Positions 1-6,748 of a DNA stretch of 64,000 bases are shown here, in pieces (the first letter of the stretch is position 1; every line of letters begins with the position of its first letter). The DNA is taken from assembly GCA_964570825.1 (NCBI GenBank), contig CAZMZJ010000012.1:1-64000 (forward strand), read 5' to 3'. The translations under genes were made by a program, and so were the position numbers. The notes below the pieces were generated by a model that did no database searches, was not told the origin of the DNA, and saw only the letters and a list, made by a program, of their open reading frames with translations. The DNA is from UMGS1002 sp964570825 (GTDB lineage: Bacteria; Bacillota; Clostridia; Oscillospirales; CAG-272).

Positions 1-26
1 CGATCCCTGCGGCAGGTGTCACATGT

Positions 27-46
27 CGCCCCCCACGCGGGGGGCG
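27..46. repeat. GC-rich perfect hairpin
   Basis: An 8-bp inverted repeat (cgcccccc / ggggggcg) with a 4-base loop. No T-run follows, so it is not a canonical terminator by itself. It lies just before a true terminator at 62-102 and may belong to the 3' end of an upstream gene outside the window. Confidence 0.5.
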
Positions 47-61
47 TGGAGGCGCACACAT

Positions 62-102
62 AAAAGAGGGATGACAGCTTAACAGCTGTCATCCCTCTTT
101 TT
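62..102 (+). terminator. Intrinsic terminator of a gene left of the window
   Basis: A perfect 18-bp stem (62-79 with 84-101) and a TAAC loop, with a T-run built into the 3' arm. No gene before it is visible in the window, so it probably ends a transcript entering from the left. Confidence 0.85.
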
Positions 103-213
103 GGCGTTTGATATTTTCACCATATGCGGCCGCTGGCGGCGAGTCGCACATTCACTTTTTTCTCATATTCATCATATCCTTATTAACAAAGCTCATGAAA
201 GGAACGATATTAT

Positions 214-678
214 ATGCAAAGCAATTTTAACGCGCGCCGCAGTCAATATGGCGATGCGCGTGAAACGAATTCAAATACCGATCACGGGCCGGAGCCGTAT
301 GTGACCTTTATTGAGAGAGCGACACTTAGGAACAGCAACTACCGGACTGCGCTGTGGACCGGCAAGCATTTGCAGCTCACCCTGATGAGTATCGACCCTG
401 GGGAAGACATCGGACTTGAAATTCACCCCGATACCGATCAATTTCTGAGGCTTGAGCAGGGAAACGGTATCGTCAGGATGGGAAAAAACATGGAGGAGCC
501 GGATTTTGAAGCGAGGGTGAGGAACGGGGACGCAATCCTCATACCGGCCGGCACATGGCATAATGTGATAAATACAGGCCGTGTGCCGCTCAAGCTGTAC
601 TCGATCTATGCGCCGCCCCACCACCCGCACGGAACTGTTCAAACGACGAAGGAAGAAGCTGAACAGGAAGGGCGCTGA
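214..678 (+). CDS. Cupin-domain protein
   Basis: A small single-domain cupin (154 aa), the beta-barrel fold used by many metal-dependent isomerases, oxygenases and sensors. Cupin motif 1 is seen around residues 67-85 with His71 and Glu81, though the usual second His is Asp75. Motif 2 is clear at 105-120 (Gly105, Pro111, Gly113, His116, Asn120). There is no signal peptide or DNA-binding domain, so it is probably a cytosolic enzyme or sugar/metabolite-binding protein of unknown substrate. The start is supported by an AAAGGA Shine-Dalgarno site about 10 bases upstream. It stands alone, between the terminator at 62-102 and the convergent hairpin at 706-727. The C-terminal His/Pro-rich stretch (about 134-140) could add metal ligands. 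Confidence 0.85.
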   Translation: MQSNFNARRSQYGDARETNSNTDHGPEPYVTFIERATLRNSNYRTALWTGKHLQLTLMSIDPGEDIGLEIHPDTDQFLRLEQGNGIVRMGKNMEEPDFEARVRNGDAILIPAGTWHNVINTGRVPLKLYSIYAPPHHPHGTVQTTKEEAEQEGR

Positions 679-705
679 TAAACGAATACATAAATTAAAA
701 GGAGA

Positions 706-727
706 GAGGACGGCTACGGCCGTCCTC
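706..727. terminator. Bidirectional terminator between convergent genes
   Basis: A 9-bp perfect stem (706-714 / 719-727) with a TACG loop, between the convergent cupin gene and the leftward membrane-protein operon. Both sides are T- or A-rich, so it can serve both strands. Confidence 0.65.
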
Positions 728-732
728 AAAAT

Positions 733-1140
733 TCATATTTTATTTTTGAATGCTTGAATTAAATATGCGGTGACGCCGGAGAGGAGCAGCGCGGCGCCGA
801 TAATAAAATAAACCGATGAAAAAACCGATGTTGTCCCGTAGATATCAATAACGCCCCTGAACACACTTCCGACCGTCAGCGTGGCGATCCCCGAATTGTA
901 GAGGTTGCGTGAAGCTCTTGACGGGGACGGCAGCTGCCGGATAAAACGGATTGCGAGAAACGGGAGGGCTCCTCCGGCAAGCGGGATTAAGGCGAGGCAA
1001 ACCATAAACGGCGAATACACCCCGTGGCTGAAACGCTCGTACACTGCCGAGAAGATGCCGCAGAAAGCAGAGATCGCGAGATATGCGAGAAGTGTGTTTT
1101 GCGAACTTTTTTTTCTATCATCAGTAACCGATAAAGACAA
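733..1140 (-). CDS. Small four-helix membrane protein, function unknown
   Basis: A 135-aa hydrophobic protein with about four predicted transmembrane helices (near residues 17-35, 43-65, 82-100 and 107-130), a polar N-terminus and a lysine-containing C-terminus. I do not recognise a family. The start is TTG (at 1138-1140 on the reverse strand). It overlaps the end of the upstream phosphodiester glycosidase gene by 20 bp, so the two are probably translationally coupled. As third gene of an operon with a GT2-GtrA transferase and a phosphodiester glycosidase, it most likely works in a lipid-linked sugar or envelope glycan process, but this is inference only. Confidence 0.75.
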   Translation of the reverse strand: MSLSVTDDRKKSSQNTLLAYLAISAFCGIFSAVYERFSHGVYSPFMVCLALIPLAGGALPFLAIRFIRQLPSPSRASRNLYNSGIATLTVGSVFRGVIDIYGTTSVFSSVYFIIGAALLLSGVTAYLIQAFKNKI

Positions 1141-2113
1141 TATCGCTCACACTCCTTTCGCTTATTGATCCGTTTGTGGTCGGTTTGTTGATTATTTTCC
1201 CGTTGAAATACATCGTGGACGAGCCGCCGCCGTCAAGATTATAGGCGCAGACTGTTCCCAGTCCCTGCATAAACTCGGCGAGCTGATAAAGGGTAAGACC
1301 GGCGCTTGCCTGCGTGCGTCCGTCTGATACGACCATGACATAGTGCAGCGGTGAGATCATTCCTATGGCGGTGCGTGGATTGCTTGTCATAGCCTTGTCT
1401 ACTTCCGTGTTGACAGAAACCGTAATTTTGCCGTTGTCAATAAGGCCGGGTCCGAATGATAGGACCTGCCATGCTCCGTTTTTTTTCAGCGTGTCGAGAG
1501 AGGCCGAGCCTTCTGTAACAATGGCGAAAGAGCCGTCCCCGTATATGACAAGGTCTTCTTTTGAGGAACTGTAGGCGGTGCTGCGGTATATTGTTCCGTT
1601 GCGCAGGACATATCCTTTTGTCTGCGCGCCGTAAAAGTCGCCGTTGACTGCCAGTATTGCGTTGTTAGCCTTTGCGATGGAGGAGGTTTTCTGCGTGACG
1701 TTCCTGCCGTAGACATTGTTTGCGAAGGCAGATTTTAAATATTTGATATCCTTTATTGTGATATCCGCCACATAGATGGCTGTATCGTACTCACGGTATT
1801 CTGAAATGGTTATGGTTATATACTGGTCGCTGTACGAGTTTGCGGTGACGGTGGCTGTGTCTGTGTCTGCGGCTGTGTCTGTGTCTGCGGCTGCGGATTC
1901 CGCGCTTAAGGTATCAGACGGGTCAGAAGCTGAAGCTGTGCCTTGTGAATCCGAACCTATTGCGCCTGTGCTGCCGGCGGAATTATCAACAACGGCATAC
2001 GACCGCGGTATCACAAAGGTGTCGAGCAGCGAATAAAGGGTGAAAATCGTCAGAAATGCGCCGTAAATCCATGCCCATACGAACGGTTTTGAAAAAAAAT
2101 TAAATTTACTCAT
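1121..2113 (-). CDS. Membrane-anchored phosphodiester glycosidase (NAGPA-like) domain protein
   Basis: A 330-aa protein with an N-terminal transmembrane anchor (about residues 10-33), a low-complexity Ser/Asp/Thr/Ala linker (about 43-92) and a C-terminal domain of the NAGPA/phosphodiester glycosidase family (Pfam PF09992). The family hallmark D-G-G-G-S-S-T sits at residues 294-300, preceded by Asn. Family members remove sugars linked through phosphodiesters and are often annotated as exopolysaccharide biosynthesis proteins; here the domain should lie outside the membrane. The start overlaps the stop of the GT2-GtrA gene by 4 bp (ATGA), and its own 3' end overlaps the next gene, so the three form one operon. 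The linker is encoded partly by an exact 18-bp tandem duplication (1853-1888), a likely slippage site. Confidence 0.85.
   Translation of the reverse strand: MSKFNFFSKPFVWAWIYGAFLTIFTLYSLLDTFVIPRSYAVVDNSAGSTGAIGSDSQGTASASDPSDTLSAESAAADTDTAADTDTATVTANSYSDQYITITISEYREYDTAIYVADITIKDIKYLKSAFANNVYGRNVTQKTSSIAKANNAILAVNGDFYGAQTKGYVLRNGTIYRSTAYSSSKEDLVIYGDGSFAIVTEGSASLDTLKKNGAWQVLSFGPGLIDNGKITVSVNTEVDKAMTSNPRTAIGMISPLHYVMVVSDGRTQASAGLTLYQLAEFMQGLGTVCAYNLDGGGSSTMYFNGKIINKPTTNGSISERSVSDIVFIGY
1853..1888. repeat. Exact 18-bp tandem duplication in coding linker
   Basis: Two perfect adjacent copies (1853-1870, 1871-1888) of an 18-bp unit encoding an Ala-Asp-Thr-Asp-Thr-Ala type linker in the phosphodiester glycosidase gene. 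The period is a multiple of three, so copy-number change keeps the frame. Confidence 0.9.
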
Positions 2114-3177
2114 AATACATTTTCCGGTTTTGGTTTCTTTCTTCTGAAAATCAAAAACTTTTGAACCAGCCAGCTTAACGTAAAGAAGATAATTTCGGTT
2201 ATGAGCTTCCCGGCATATTTGTTGACGCCGAGATACTCGACCAAAAAGCCGAGCAGCAGCGTGTTCCCGGCGAGGATAAACGAGGCGAGCAGAAAATACA
2301 TGACCGCCGACCTTACGGTGCTGCCGCTGCTTTTGAACACAAACTTTTTATTGATGGTGAAGTTGACCGAAGCGCTGATTATTCTTGCCGCGACATTCGA
2401 CACCGGGACGCTGACTGCGTTTCCGAGACCTCCGAGCAGCCACACGAACAGGCTGTATGCGGTATAATCCACGAGGAAACCGACAAGCGAGGAGGCGGCG
2501 AACTTCAGTATTTCGCGGTAAACCCTTGCCGAGTCGCGGAAGGTGTTGAAGTGCGAGCCGGAATTGTTGTCAAAATAAATTGTTCTGATTCTGACCTCGC
2601 GTATTGGAATATGCCTGCGTGGGCATTCGAGCAGCATGTTCATTTCGTACTCGTACCGCTCGCCCTTAATAGACAGCATAAGAGGAATCAGCTTATACGA
2701 GAAAGCGCGCAGCCCAGTCTGGGTGTCAAAAACCTTTGCGCCGGTTGCGATGCGGTAAACGAACCTTGTAATGCCGTTTCCGAACCTGCTTCTTGCCGGG
2801 ACATTATTGTCGAATCCCCGGCTTCCGAGAATAAGAGCGCCGTCGTTCTCATAGGCTGCCGTGCAGACCTTACCGGCATCCTCTACCGAATGCTGCCCGT
2901 CGGCGTCAAGGGTGACTATCACCGACCCTTCCGCCGCGTTTTTTCCTATGTGCTCAAGTCCTGTTTTAAGCGCGGCGCCCTTGCCGCGGTTGACGGGGTG
3001 GACGAGCACGGTTGCATATTGTTTTGCCTTGTCGAAAATATCCTTGAATTTTTCGCCGCTTCCGTCGTCGACGACGGTGATGTCAAAATTGTCGTTTTTA
3101 AGCGACTCAAGGAGGGATAAGAGAACCGGAGACGGTTCGTAAGCCGGAATCAGTGCGATTTTTTTTATTGCTGTCAT
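2110..3177 (-). CDS. GT2 glycosyltransferase fused to GtrA flippase-like domain
   Basis: A 355-aa two-domain protein. Residues 1-215 form a family 2 glycosyltransferase (DPM1/DPG-synthase like) with the nucleotide-binding Asp-Asp-Gly-Ser at 37-40 and the metal-binding Asp-Ala-Asp-Gly at 91-94. Residues 222-347 form a GtrA-type membrane domain with four hydrophobic helices. Such fusions are thought to charge polyprenyl phosphate with a sugar on the cytosolic side and help move it across the membrane. It is the first gene of a three-gene leftward operon with an NAGPA-like protein and a small membrane protein. A GAGGT Shine-Dalgarno site precedes the ATG. A consensus promoter lies about 190 bp upstream, leaving an unusually long leader. 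Confidence 0.9.
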   Translation of the reverse strand: MTAIKKIALIPAYEPSPVLLSLLESLKNDNFDITVVDDGSGEKFKDIFDKAKQYATVLVHPVNRGKGAALKTGLEHIGKNAAEGSVIVTLDADGQHSVEDAGKVCTAAYENDGALILGSRGFDNNVPARSRFGNGITRFVYRIATGAKVFDTQTGLRAFSYKLIPLMLSIKGERYEYEMNMLLECPRRHIPIREVRIRTIYFDNNSGSHFNTFRDSARVYREILKFAASSLVGFLVDYTAYSLFVWLLGGLGNAVSVPVSNVAARIISASVNFTINKKFVFKSSGSTVRSAVMYFLLASFILAGNTLLLGFLVEYLGVNKYAGKLITEIIFFTLSWLVQKFLIFRRKKPKPENVL

Positions 3178-3368
3178 AGTTTTCTGTTACCTCGGCTGGA
3201 TTTAATTTAATCATATAACCTAAAACTTAATTTTACTTTAAGCCGGCGCAGGCGCGGGAATATTTTTCAAGATACGAATATTTTTTGAAAAACGCGGCAA
3301 AACCGCACTGAAGACAGGGCGGGGCATAAGCCGGACGGCTGGATCTGCCGCAATTAAATGCCAAAATA

Positions 3369-3397
3369 ATTATATTATGTATTTTACCATATGTCAA
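3369..3397 (-). promoter_or_regulatory. Consensus sigma-A promoter of the GT2-GtrA operon
   Basis: Reverse strand: TTGACA (3392-3397), a 17-bp spacer, TATAAT (3369-3374). Both hexamers match consensus. Predicted start near 3362, giving a leader of about 185 nt before the GT2-GtrA start codon. Confidence 0.85.
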
Positions 3398-3458
3398 CAA
3401 AAAGAAACATAATATGAGCTTTGCTTTCGCATATGGCCCCGGGCGCGCGCATTATTTC

Positions 3459-3487
3459 TTGTCAGGTCGAATATGATTTTGTATGAT
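3459..3487 (+). promoter_or_regulatory. Sigma-A-like promoter of the phosphate transporter operon
   Basis: TTGTCA, a 17-bp spacer, TATGAT. A transcript from here starts near 3494, which is after the earliest possible in-frame ATG (3483) and so favours the start at 3603. Confidence 0.65.
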
Positions 3488-3602
3488 GGATATAATCGGG
3501 CGGCATTTCCGGGCTTTTCAGTTTTCCAATTTTCCCGGCTCGGAAAATTTTCCGCGCTGCGCTGGGGAAAAGCGGGAGGGGATGGGAGGGCAAAGGAAGG
3601 CG

Positions 3603-4595
3603 ATGATGTTTTATTTGGCAGTTGCCGCGCTTACCTCGGTGATATTTGTGAACGGCTGGACCGACGCCCCGAACGCAATAGCGTCGTGTGTCGGTTCGCA
3701 TTCAATGAAACCCGGCGCGGCCGTGGCGCTTGCGGCGGTCTTCAACCTTGCCGGGGCTCTCACCGTCGCCGCAACCGGAGGTCGCGTGGCGCACTCGGTA
3801 AGCTCTATCGCCGGTTTCGGCAGCGGCGGCGAAGCTCTCTCCGCGCTGTTTGCCGGGATGAGCGCGGTATCGGTCTGGTCGGTGTCGGCGTGGTATTTTG
3901 GGATACCGACAAGCGAGAGCCACGCCCTTTTAGCCGGGATTGCGGGCGCGGCGGCGCCGGTTTCGGGCGCGGCATCCTTCAACGCGGCGGAATGGGGCAG
4001 GGTAGGGGTGGGACTGGTTCTCTCGACGCTTCCCGCGTATCTGCTCGGCAGGATTATTTACGCGTTCGAGGCTGCCGTGTGCCGTAAATGGAGCCGCAGG
4101 GAGAGCATGCCGTTCTTTATCGGCGCGCAGCGCATCGGCGCGGCGGCGGGGGCATATCTTCACGGGCTTCAGGACGGGCAGAAATTCATGGGGATGATAA
4201 TGCTCTGCATATCGGTGCGGGGCGGTGGTGCGGACAGCGGTGTCCCTCTGCCGGCGGTACTGCTGACGGCGATGGTAATGGCGGCCGGGACTGCCATGGG
4301 CGGCTTTAGGATTATAAAAAAGGTCGCGCTTGATATGGCGAGGCTTGACGCGCCGCGCGGCTTTGCCGCCGACCTTTCCTCATCGGTATGCCTTGCGCTC
4401 TGCACGGCGGCAGGCTTGCCCGTGAGCACGACGCACGCAAAGACCTGCGCCATAATGGGCGCGGGCAGCGCCATGCGCCGCGGCGGACTTAATAAAAGGG
4501 CGGCGCGGGATCTGTTTTTGGCGTGGTTTCTAACCTTTCCGGCCTGCTTCATTCTTGGATTTGCGGCGGCAGAGCTTGCGCTGCTGGTCGCATGA
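3603..4595 (+). CDS. PiT-family inorganic phosphate transporter
   Basis: A 330-aa integral membrane protein of the PiT (PF01384) family, which imports inorganic phosphate with a coupled cation (H+ or Na+). The N-terminal signature Gly-Trp-Thr-Asp-Ala-Pro-Asn (about 18-24) and the related C-terminal signature Pro-Val-Ser-Thr-Thr-His (about 273-278) mark the two inverted halves, separated by a basic cytosolic loop (about 145-170). I chose the ATG at 3603 (or 3606) because it follows AAAGGAAGG, whereas the ATG at 3483 has no ribosome site and precedes the predicted transcription start. The next gene encodes a DUF47-like partner, the usual accessory of PiT carriers, so the pair probably acts as a low-affinity phosphate uptake system. 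Confidence 0.92.
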   Translation: MMFYLAVAALTSVIFVNGWTDAPNAIASCVGSHSMKPGAAVALAAVFNLAGALTVAATGGRVAHSVSSIAGFGSGGEALSALFAGMSAVSVWSVSAWYFGIPTSESHALLAGIAGAAAPVSGAASFNAAEWGRVGVGLVLSTLPAYLLGRIIYAFEAAVCRKWSRRESMPFFIGAQRIGAAAGAYLHGLQDGQKFMGMIMLCISVRGGGADSGVPLPAVLLTAMVMAAGTAMGGFRIIKKVALDMARLDAPRGFAADLSSSVCLALCTAAGLPVSTTHAKTCAIMGAGSAMRRGGLNKRAARDLFLAWFLTFPACFILGFAAAELALLVA

Positions 4596-4635
4596 AACAT
4601 GGAAAATGAAGTCCTTTTGGAGGTAAGAGGCAAAA

Positions 4636-5241
4636 TTGAATGATTCGGAATATTTCAAAACGATAGAAATGCTCGGAGAGCTGGTTTGCGAGTCGGTAAG
4701 GAGCGCGTGCGGTCAGTCAGGCGGCGATTCTGTGCGTAAGCTGGAGTCAGGAGGTTCGTGCGGCGTTCTATCCTGCATTTTAGACAAGACGGATAAGCTG
4801 GCAGACCGTATCATGCAGGCGCTTGAGTCGGATTTTGTGACTCCGATCGGCAGGGGCGACCTGTCGGCAGTTGTGATGTCGCTTCGCCGGGCGGTGCTTG
4901 CGGCTGTAGCAATGCCGCCGGGGGGAGTATGCGGCAGCCCCGGAATCGCGGCGGCAAGCCTTGCGCTTGCCGGATACATTGAAAAATCGGCGGGCCGGCT
5001 TCGCGGATTAAGAAAGAAAAAACCGCTGCCGTCTGCAGCGGATTATTTTGAAGCGTCGCACATACCGGTAATAAAGCCGCCGGGAGCTGTGTCCGGCCGG
5101 GCATATCCTGCACCGGCGCGCACGCGTCCCTATTCGCCTTCAGCAATGCAATCGAGGGCGGATTCTGCCGAACTTCGCCTTTATGACAGCCTGTGCGCGT
5201 GCTGCGAAACTCTGATTATTGCGGCGATGAACAATATATGA
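4636..5241 (+). CDS. DUF47/PhoU-like PiT accessory protein (divergent)
   Basis: A 201-aa soluble helical protein. Residues 50-85 carry the best family sign: a helix ending in Phe-Val-Thr-Pro-Ile-x-Arg-x-Asp-Leu (67-76), the DUF47 (PF01865) motif normally written F-[IV]-T-P-x-D-R-E-D. DUF47 proteins are PhoU relatives that pair with PiT transporters and are thought to modulate them. It lies 40 bp after the transporter in the same direction. The start is TTG with GGAGGT 11 bases upstream. Two family residues differ (Gly72 and Gly74 replace the acidic Asp and Glu), and a Pro/Ala-rich segment (about 140-175) interrupts the usual bundle, so it may be degenerate. Assignment rests on the motif plus context. 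Confidence 0.7.
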   Translation: MNDSEYFKTIEMLGELVCESVRSACGQSGGDSVRKLESGGSCGVLSCILDKTDKLADRIMQALESDFVTPIGRGDLSAVVMSLRRAVLAAVAMPPGGVCGSPGIAAASLALAGYIEKSAGRLRGLRKKKPLPSAADYFEASHIPVIKPPGAVSGRAYPAPARTRPYSPSAMQSRADSAELRLYDSLCACCETLIIAAMNNI

Positions 5242-5248
5242 TTAACAT

Positions 5249-5278
5249 AATATAGACAATTTGTAAATAAATTGTTAA
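5249..5278 (-). promoter_or_regulatory. Promoter-like module antisense to the DUF47 gene
   Basis: Reverse strand: TTAACA (5273-5278), 18-bp spacer, TATATT (5249-5254). It contains a 17-bp core (5251-5267) identical to the core of the miaA promoter at 12499-12515, with the same spacing to TTAACA. It points into the 3' end of the DUF47-like gene, where no leftward gene exists, so it may drive an antisense RNA or act as a regulator site. Confidence 0.5.
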
Positions 5279-5425
5279 CAGACGGTGCTTCCGACTAAAA
5301 CGCGGCCTGCGGATTTTGCAGGCGCATTTCGCCTGTACGCTGTCCGGCACGTGTCAATTACGCGGAGAGCATAATCAAATCAGTCATAACACATCCGCTG
5401 CTTGTCAAATGTTGTTCGTTATTTG

Positions 5426-5866
5426 TTATTTTACAAAGCTGTCGGCATAAGCGGTAGCAAGCCTGTCGCAGCGCTCGTTATACGGATGCCCGTCGTGCCC
5501 GCGCACCCAAACGAATGTCACATTATGCTTTGCGAGCAAAGGCAAAAGCTGTTCCCACAGGTCGACGTTGAGCACCGGAGATTTATTGGCTTTTCTCCAG
5601 CCTTTTGCCTGCCAGGATTTCAGCCAGCCGAGGTTTATCGCATCGGTCAGATATTTGGAATCTGAGGTAAGCGTCACCTCGCAGGGGACTTTCAGTGCCG
5701 AGAGCGCAAAGACAGCCGCGGACAGCTCCATGCGGTTGTTAGTTGTAGACGGTTCGCCGCCCGAAAGCTCTTTTTCTTTTCCGTCGTAAACAAGAATCGC
5801 GCCCCAGCCGCCGCGTCCGGGATTGCCGCGGCAGGCTCCGTCGGTATATATGTCGACATGTTTCAT
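5426..5866 (-). CDS. rnhA: Ribonuclease HI
   Basis: A 146-aa bacterial-type RNase HI that cuts the RNA strand of RNA-DNA hybrids such as R-loops and Okazaki primers. All catalytic residues are visible: Asp9 (Tyr-Thr-Asp-Gly), Glu47 (Arg-Met-Glu-Leu), Asp69 (Ser-Asp-Ser), His124 (Gly-His) and Asp134. The basic handle helix (about 80-97, Trp/Lys rich) typical of the E. coli type is present, so it should bind hybrids without an extra domain. Length is normal. It is monocistronic on the reverse strand with a good promoter at 5948-5976 and no strong Shine-Dalgarno site. The neighbours on both sides are transcribed the other way. Confidence 0.97.
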   Translation of the reverse strand: MKHVDIYTDGACRGNPGRGGWGAILVYDGKEKELSGGEPSTTNNRMELSAAVFALSALKVPCEVTLTSDSKYLTDAINLGWLKSWQAKGWRKANKSPVLNVDLWEQLLPLLAKHNVTFVWVRGHDGHPYNERCDRLATAYADSFVK

Positions 5867-5947
5867 GCTGCTTATAATTTTTCCGCGCTCAGGATCTTGC
5901 CGATGCCTGTCAATGCCGCGCGGCCTTTCCGAATAATTATCTTTTAT

Positions 5948-5976
5948 ATTATAGCAAAAATTAGATATTTTGTAAA
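5948..5976 (-). promoter_or_regulatory. Promoter of rnhA
   Basis: Reverse strand: TTTACA (5971-5976), 17-bp spacer, TATAAT (5948-5953). Predicted start near 5941, about 75 nt before the rnhA start codon. Confidence 0.8.
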
Positions 5977-6107
5977 TGGAAAAAGCGCGCTACAAGTCAA
6001 AATAAATAAGACAAAAAGTTAATGCGCAGCGCGGACGGCGTTGTGGAATATTCCACGGGCGAAATAAAGACATTATCCAATATACGGTTCGGCGCTCAAA
6101 AAATCAC

Positions 6108-6136
6108 TTTACATTTATACGAGCTTGATGTATACT
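6108..6136 (+). promoter_or_regulatory. Promoter of the Nudix-MFS gene group
   Basis: TTTACA (6108-6113), 17-bp spacer, TATACT (6131-6136); the start codon is 33 bp further on. Confidence 0.75.
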
Positions 6137-6168
6137 TATGATAAAGACGGATTTTCGGAGTTTATTAT

Positions 6169-6732
6169 ATGGATTACAAGGATTTTGAAGAAAAAAGATG
6201 CGGCGGCGGACTGATATACGACGGACGCATCGTTCATTTGTGGAAAGACGAGGTTATCCTTCCGAACGGGAAGCACAGCATACGCGAGGTCGCGCGGCAC
6301 AACGGCGCGGTCGCCGTTGTGCCGATTACCGACGACGGCAAAGTGATATGCGTCCGGCAGTTCCGCTATCCGTTCTCGGCGGTTCTGCTCGAGATACCTG
6401 CGGGGAAGCTGGACTCAAAAGAGGAAAACCATGAGTCCGCCGCCCGCCGCGAGCTGCGCGAGGAAACCGGAGCAGAGTGCCGCGAGCTTATTCCGCTGGG
6501 GCCGCTATATCCGTCGGTCGCGGTTTCCGATGAAATAATTTATATGTACGCGGCGACGGGGCTTTCATTCGGCAGCTGCTGCCCGGATGAGGACGAGTTT
6601 CTCGAAACGGTCAGGATTCCGCTTGACAAGCTATACGGGATGATCATGTCCGGCGAGGTTCCTGACGCCAAGACGCAGGTTGCCGTTCTGAAAGCAAAAA
6701 TCCTTATAGACGAAGGTAAAATCAAATATTGA
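6169..6732 (+). CDS. Nudix hydrolase, ADP-ribose pyrophosphatase type
   Basis: A 187-aa enzyme expected to split ADP-ribose (or related nucleotide sugars) into AMP and ribose phosphate. The Nudix box lies at residues 79-103 (Gly79, Glu86, Arg94-Glu95, Glu98-Glu99, Gly101); it is one residue longer between Gly and the first Glu than the textbook pattern. The preceding Arg-Gln-Phe-Arg-Tyr-Pro (63-68) and the Pro-Ala-Gly before the box are typical of the ADP-ribose pyrophosphatase (NudF/YqkG) subgroup. A CGGAG ribosome site sits 8 bases before the ATG, and a clear promoter lies upstream. The MFS gene follows after 16 bp, so the two are probably cotranscribed. Confidence 0.92.
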   Translation: MDYKDFEEKRCGGGLIYDGRIVHLWKDEVILPNGKHSIREVARHNGAVAVVPITDDGKVICVRQFRYPFSAVLLEIPAGKLDSKEENHESAARRELREETGAECRELIPLGPLYPSVAVSDEIIYMYAATGLSFGSCCPDEDEFLETVRIPLDKLYGMIMSGEVPDAKTQVAVLKAKILIDEGKIKY

Positions 6733-6748
6733 AAGGACATGCAGGAGT

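Larger units (their letters stand above)
3178..3602. other. Divergent intergenic region with two promoters
   Basis: A 425-bp gap. It holds a leftward promoter (3369-3397) for the GT2-GtrA operon and a rightward promoter (3459-3487) for the phosphate transporter. The leftward leader of about 185 nt contains a short direct repeat of a GAATATTTTT(T) motif (near 3258 and 3277) and a small hairpin (GCGG-TTTT-CCGC type, near 3294-3306). The rightward leader holds a perfect 8-bp AATTTTCC / GGAAAATT hairpin near 3530-3552. I see no gene in it. Confidence 0.7.
5867..6168. other. Divergent rnhA / Nudix intergenic region
   Basis: A 302-bp gap with back-to-back promoters (5948-5976 leftward, 6108-6136 rightward). 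Nothing gene-like is seen between them; there is a short imperfect AT-rich stretch near 5990-6020. Confidence 0.7.

Noticed and set aside
271..729. Long reverse-strand frame opposite the cupin gene
   Set aside because: It mirrors the real coding strand, has no ribosome site and no recognisable domain; the cupin motifs are on the plus strand.
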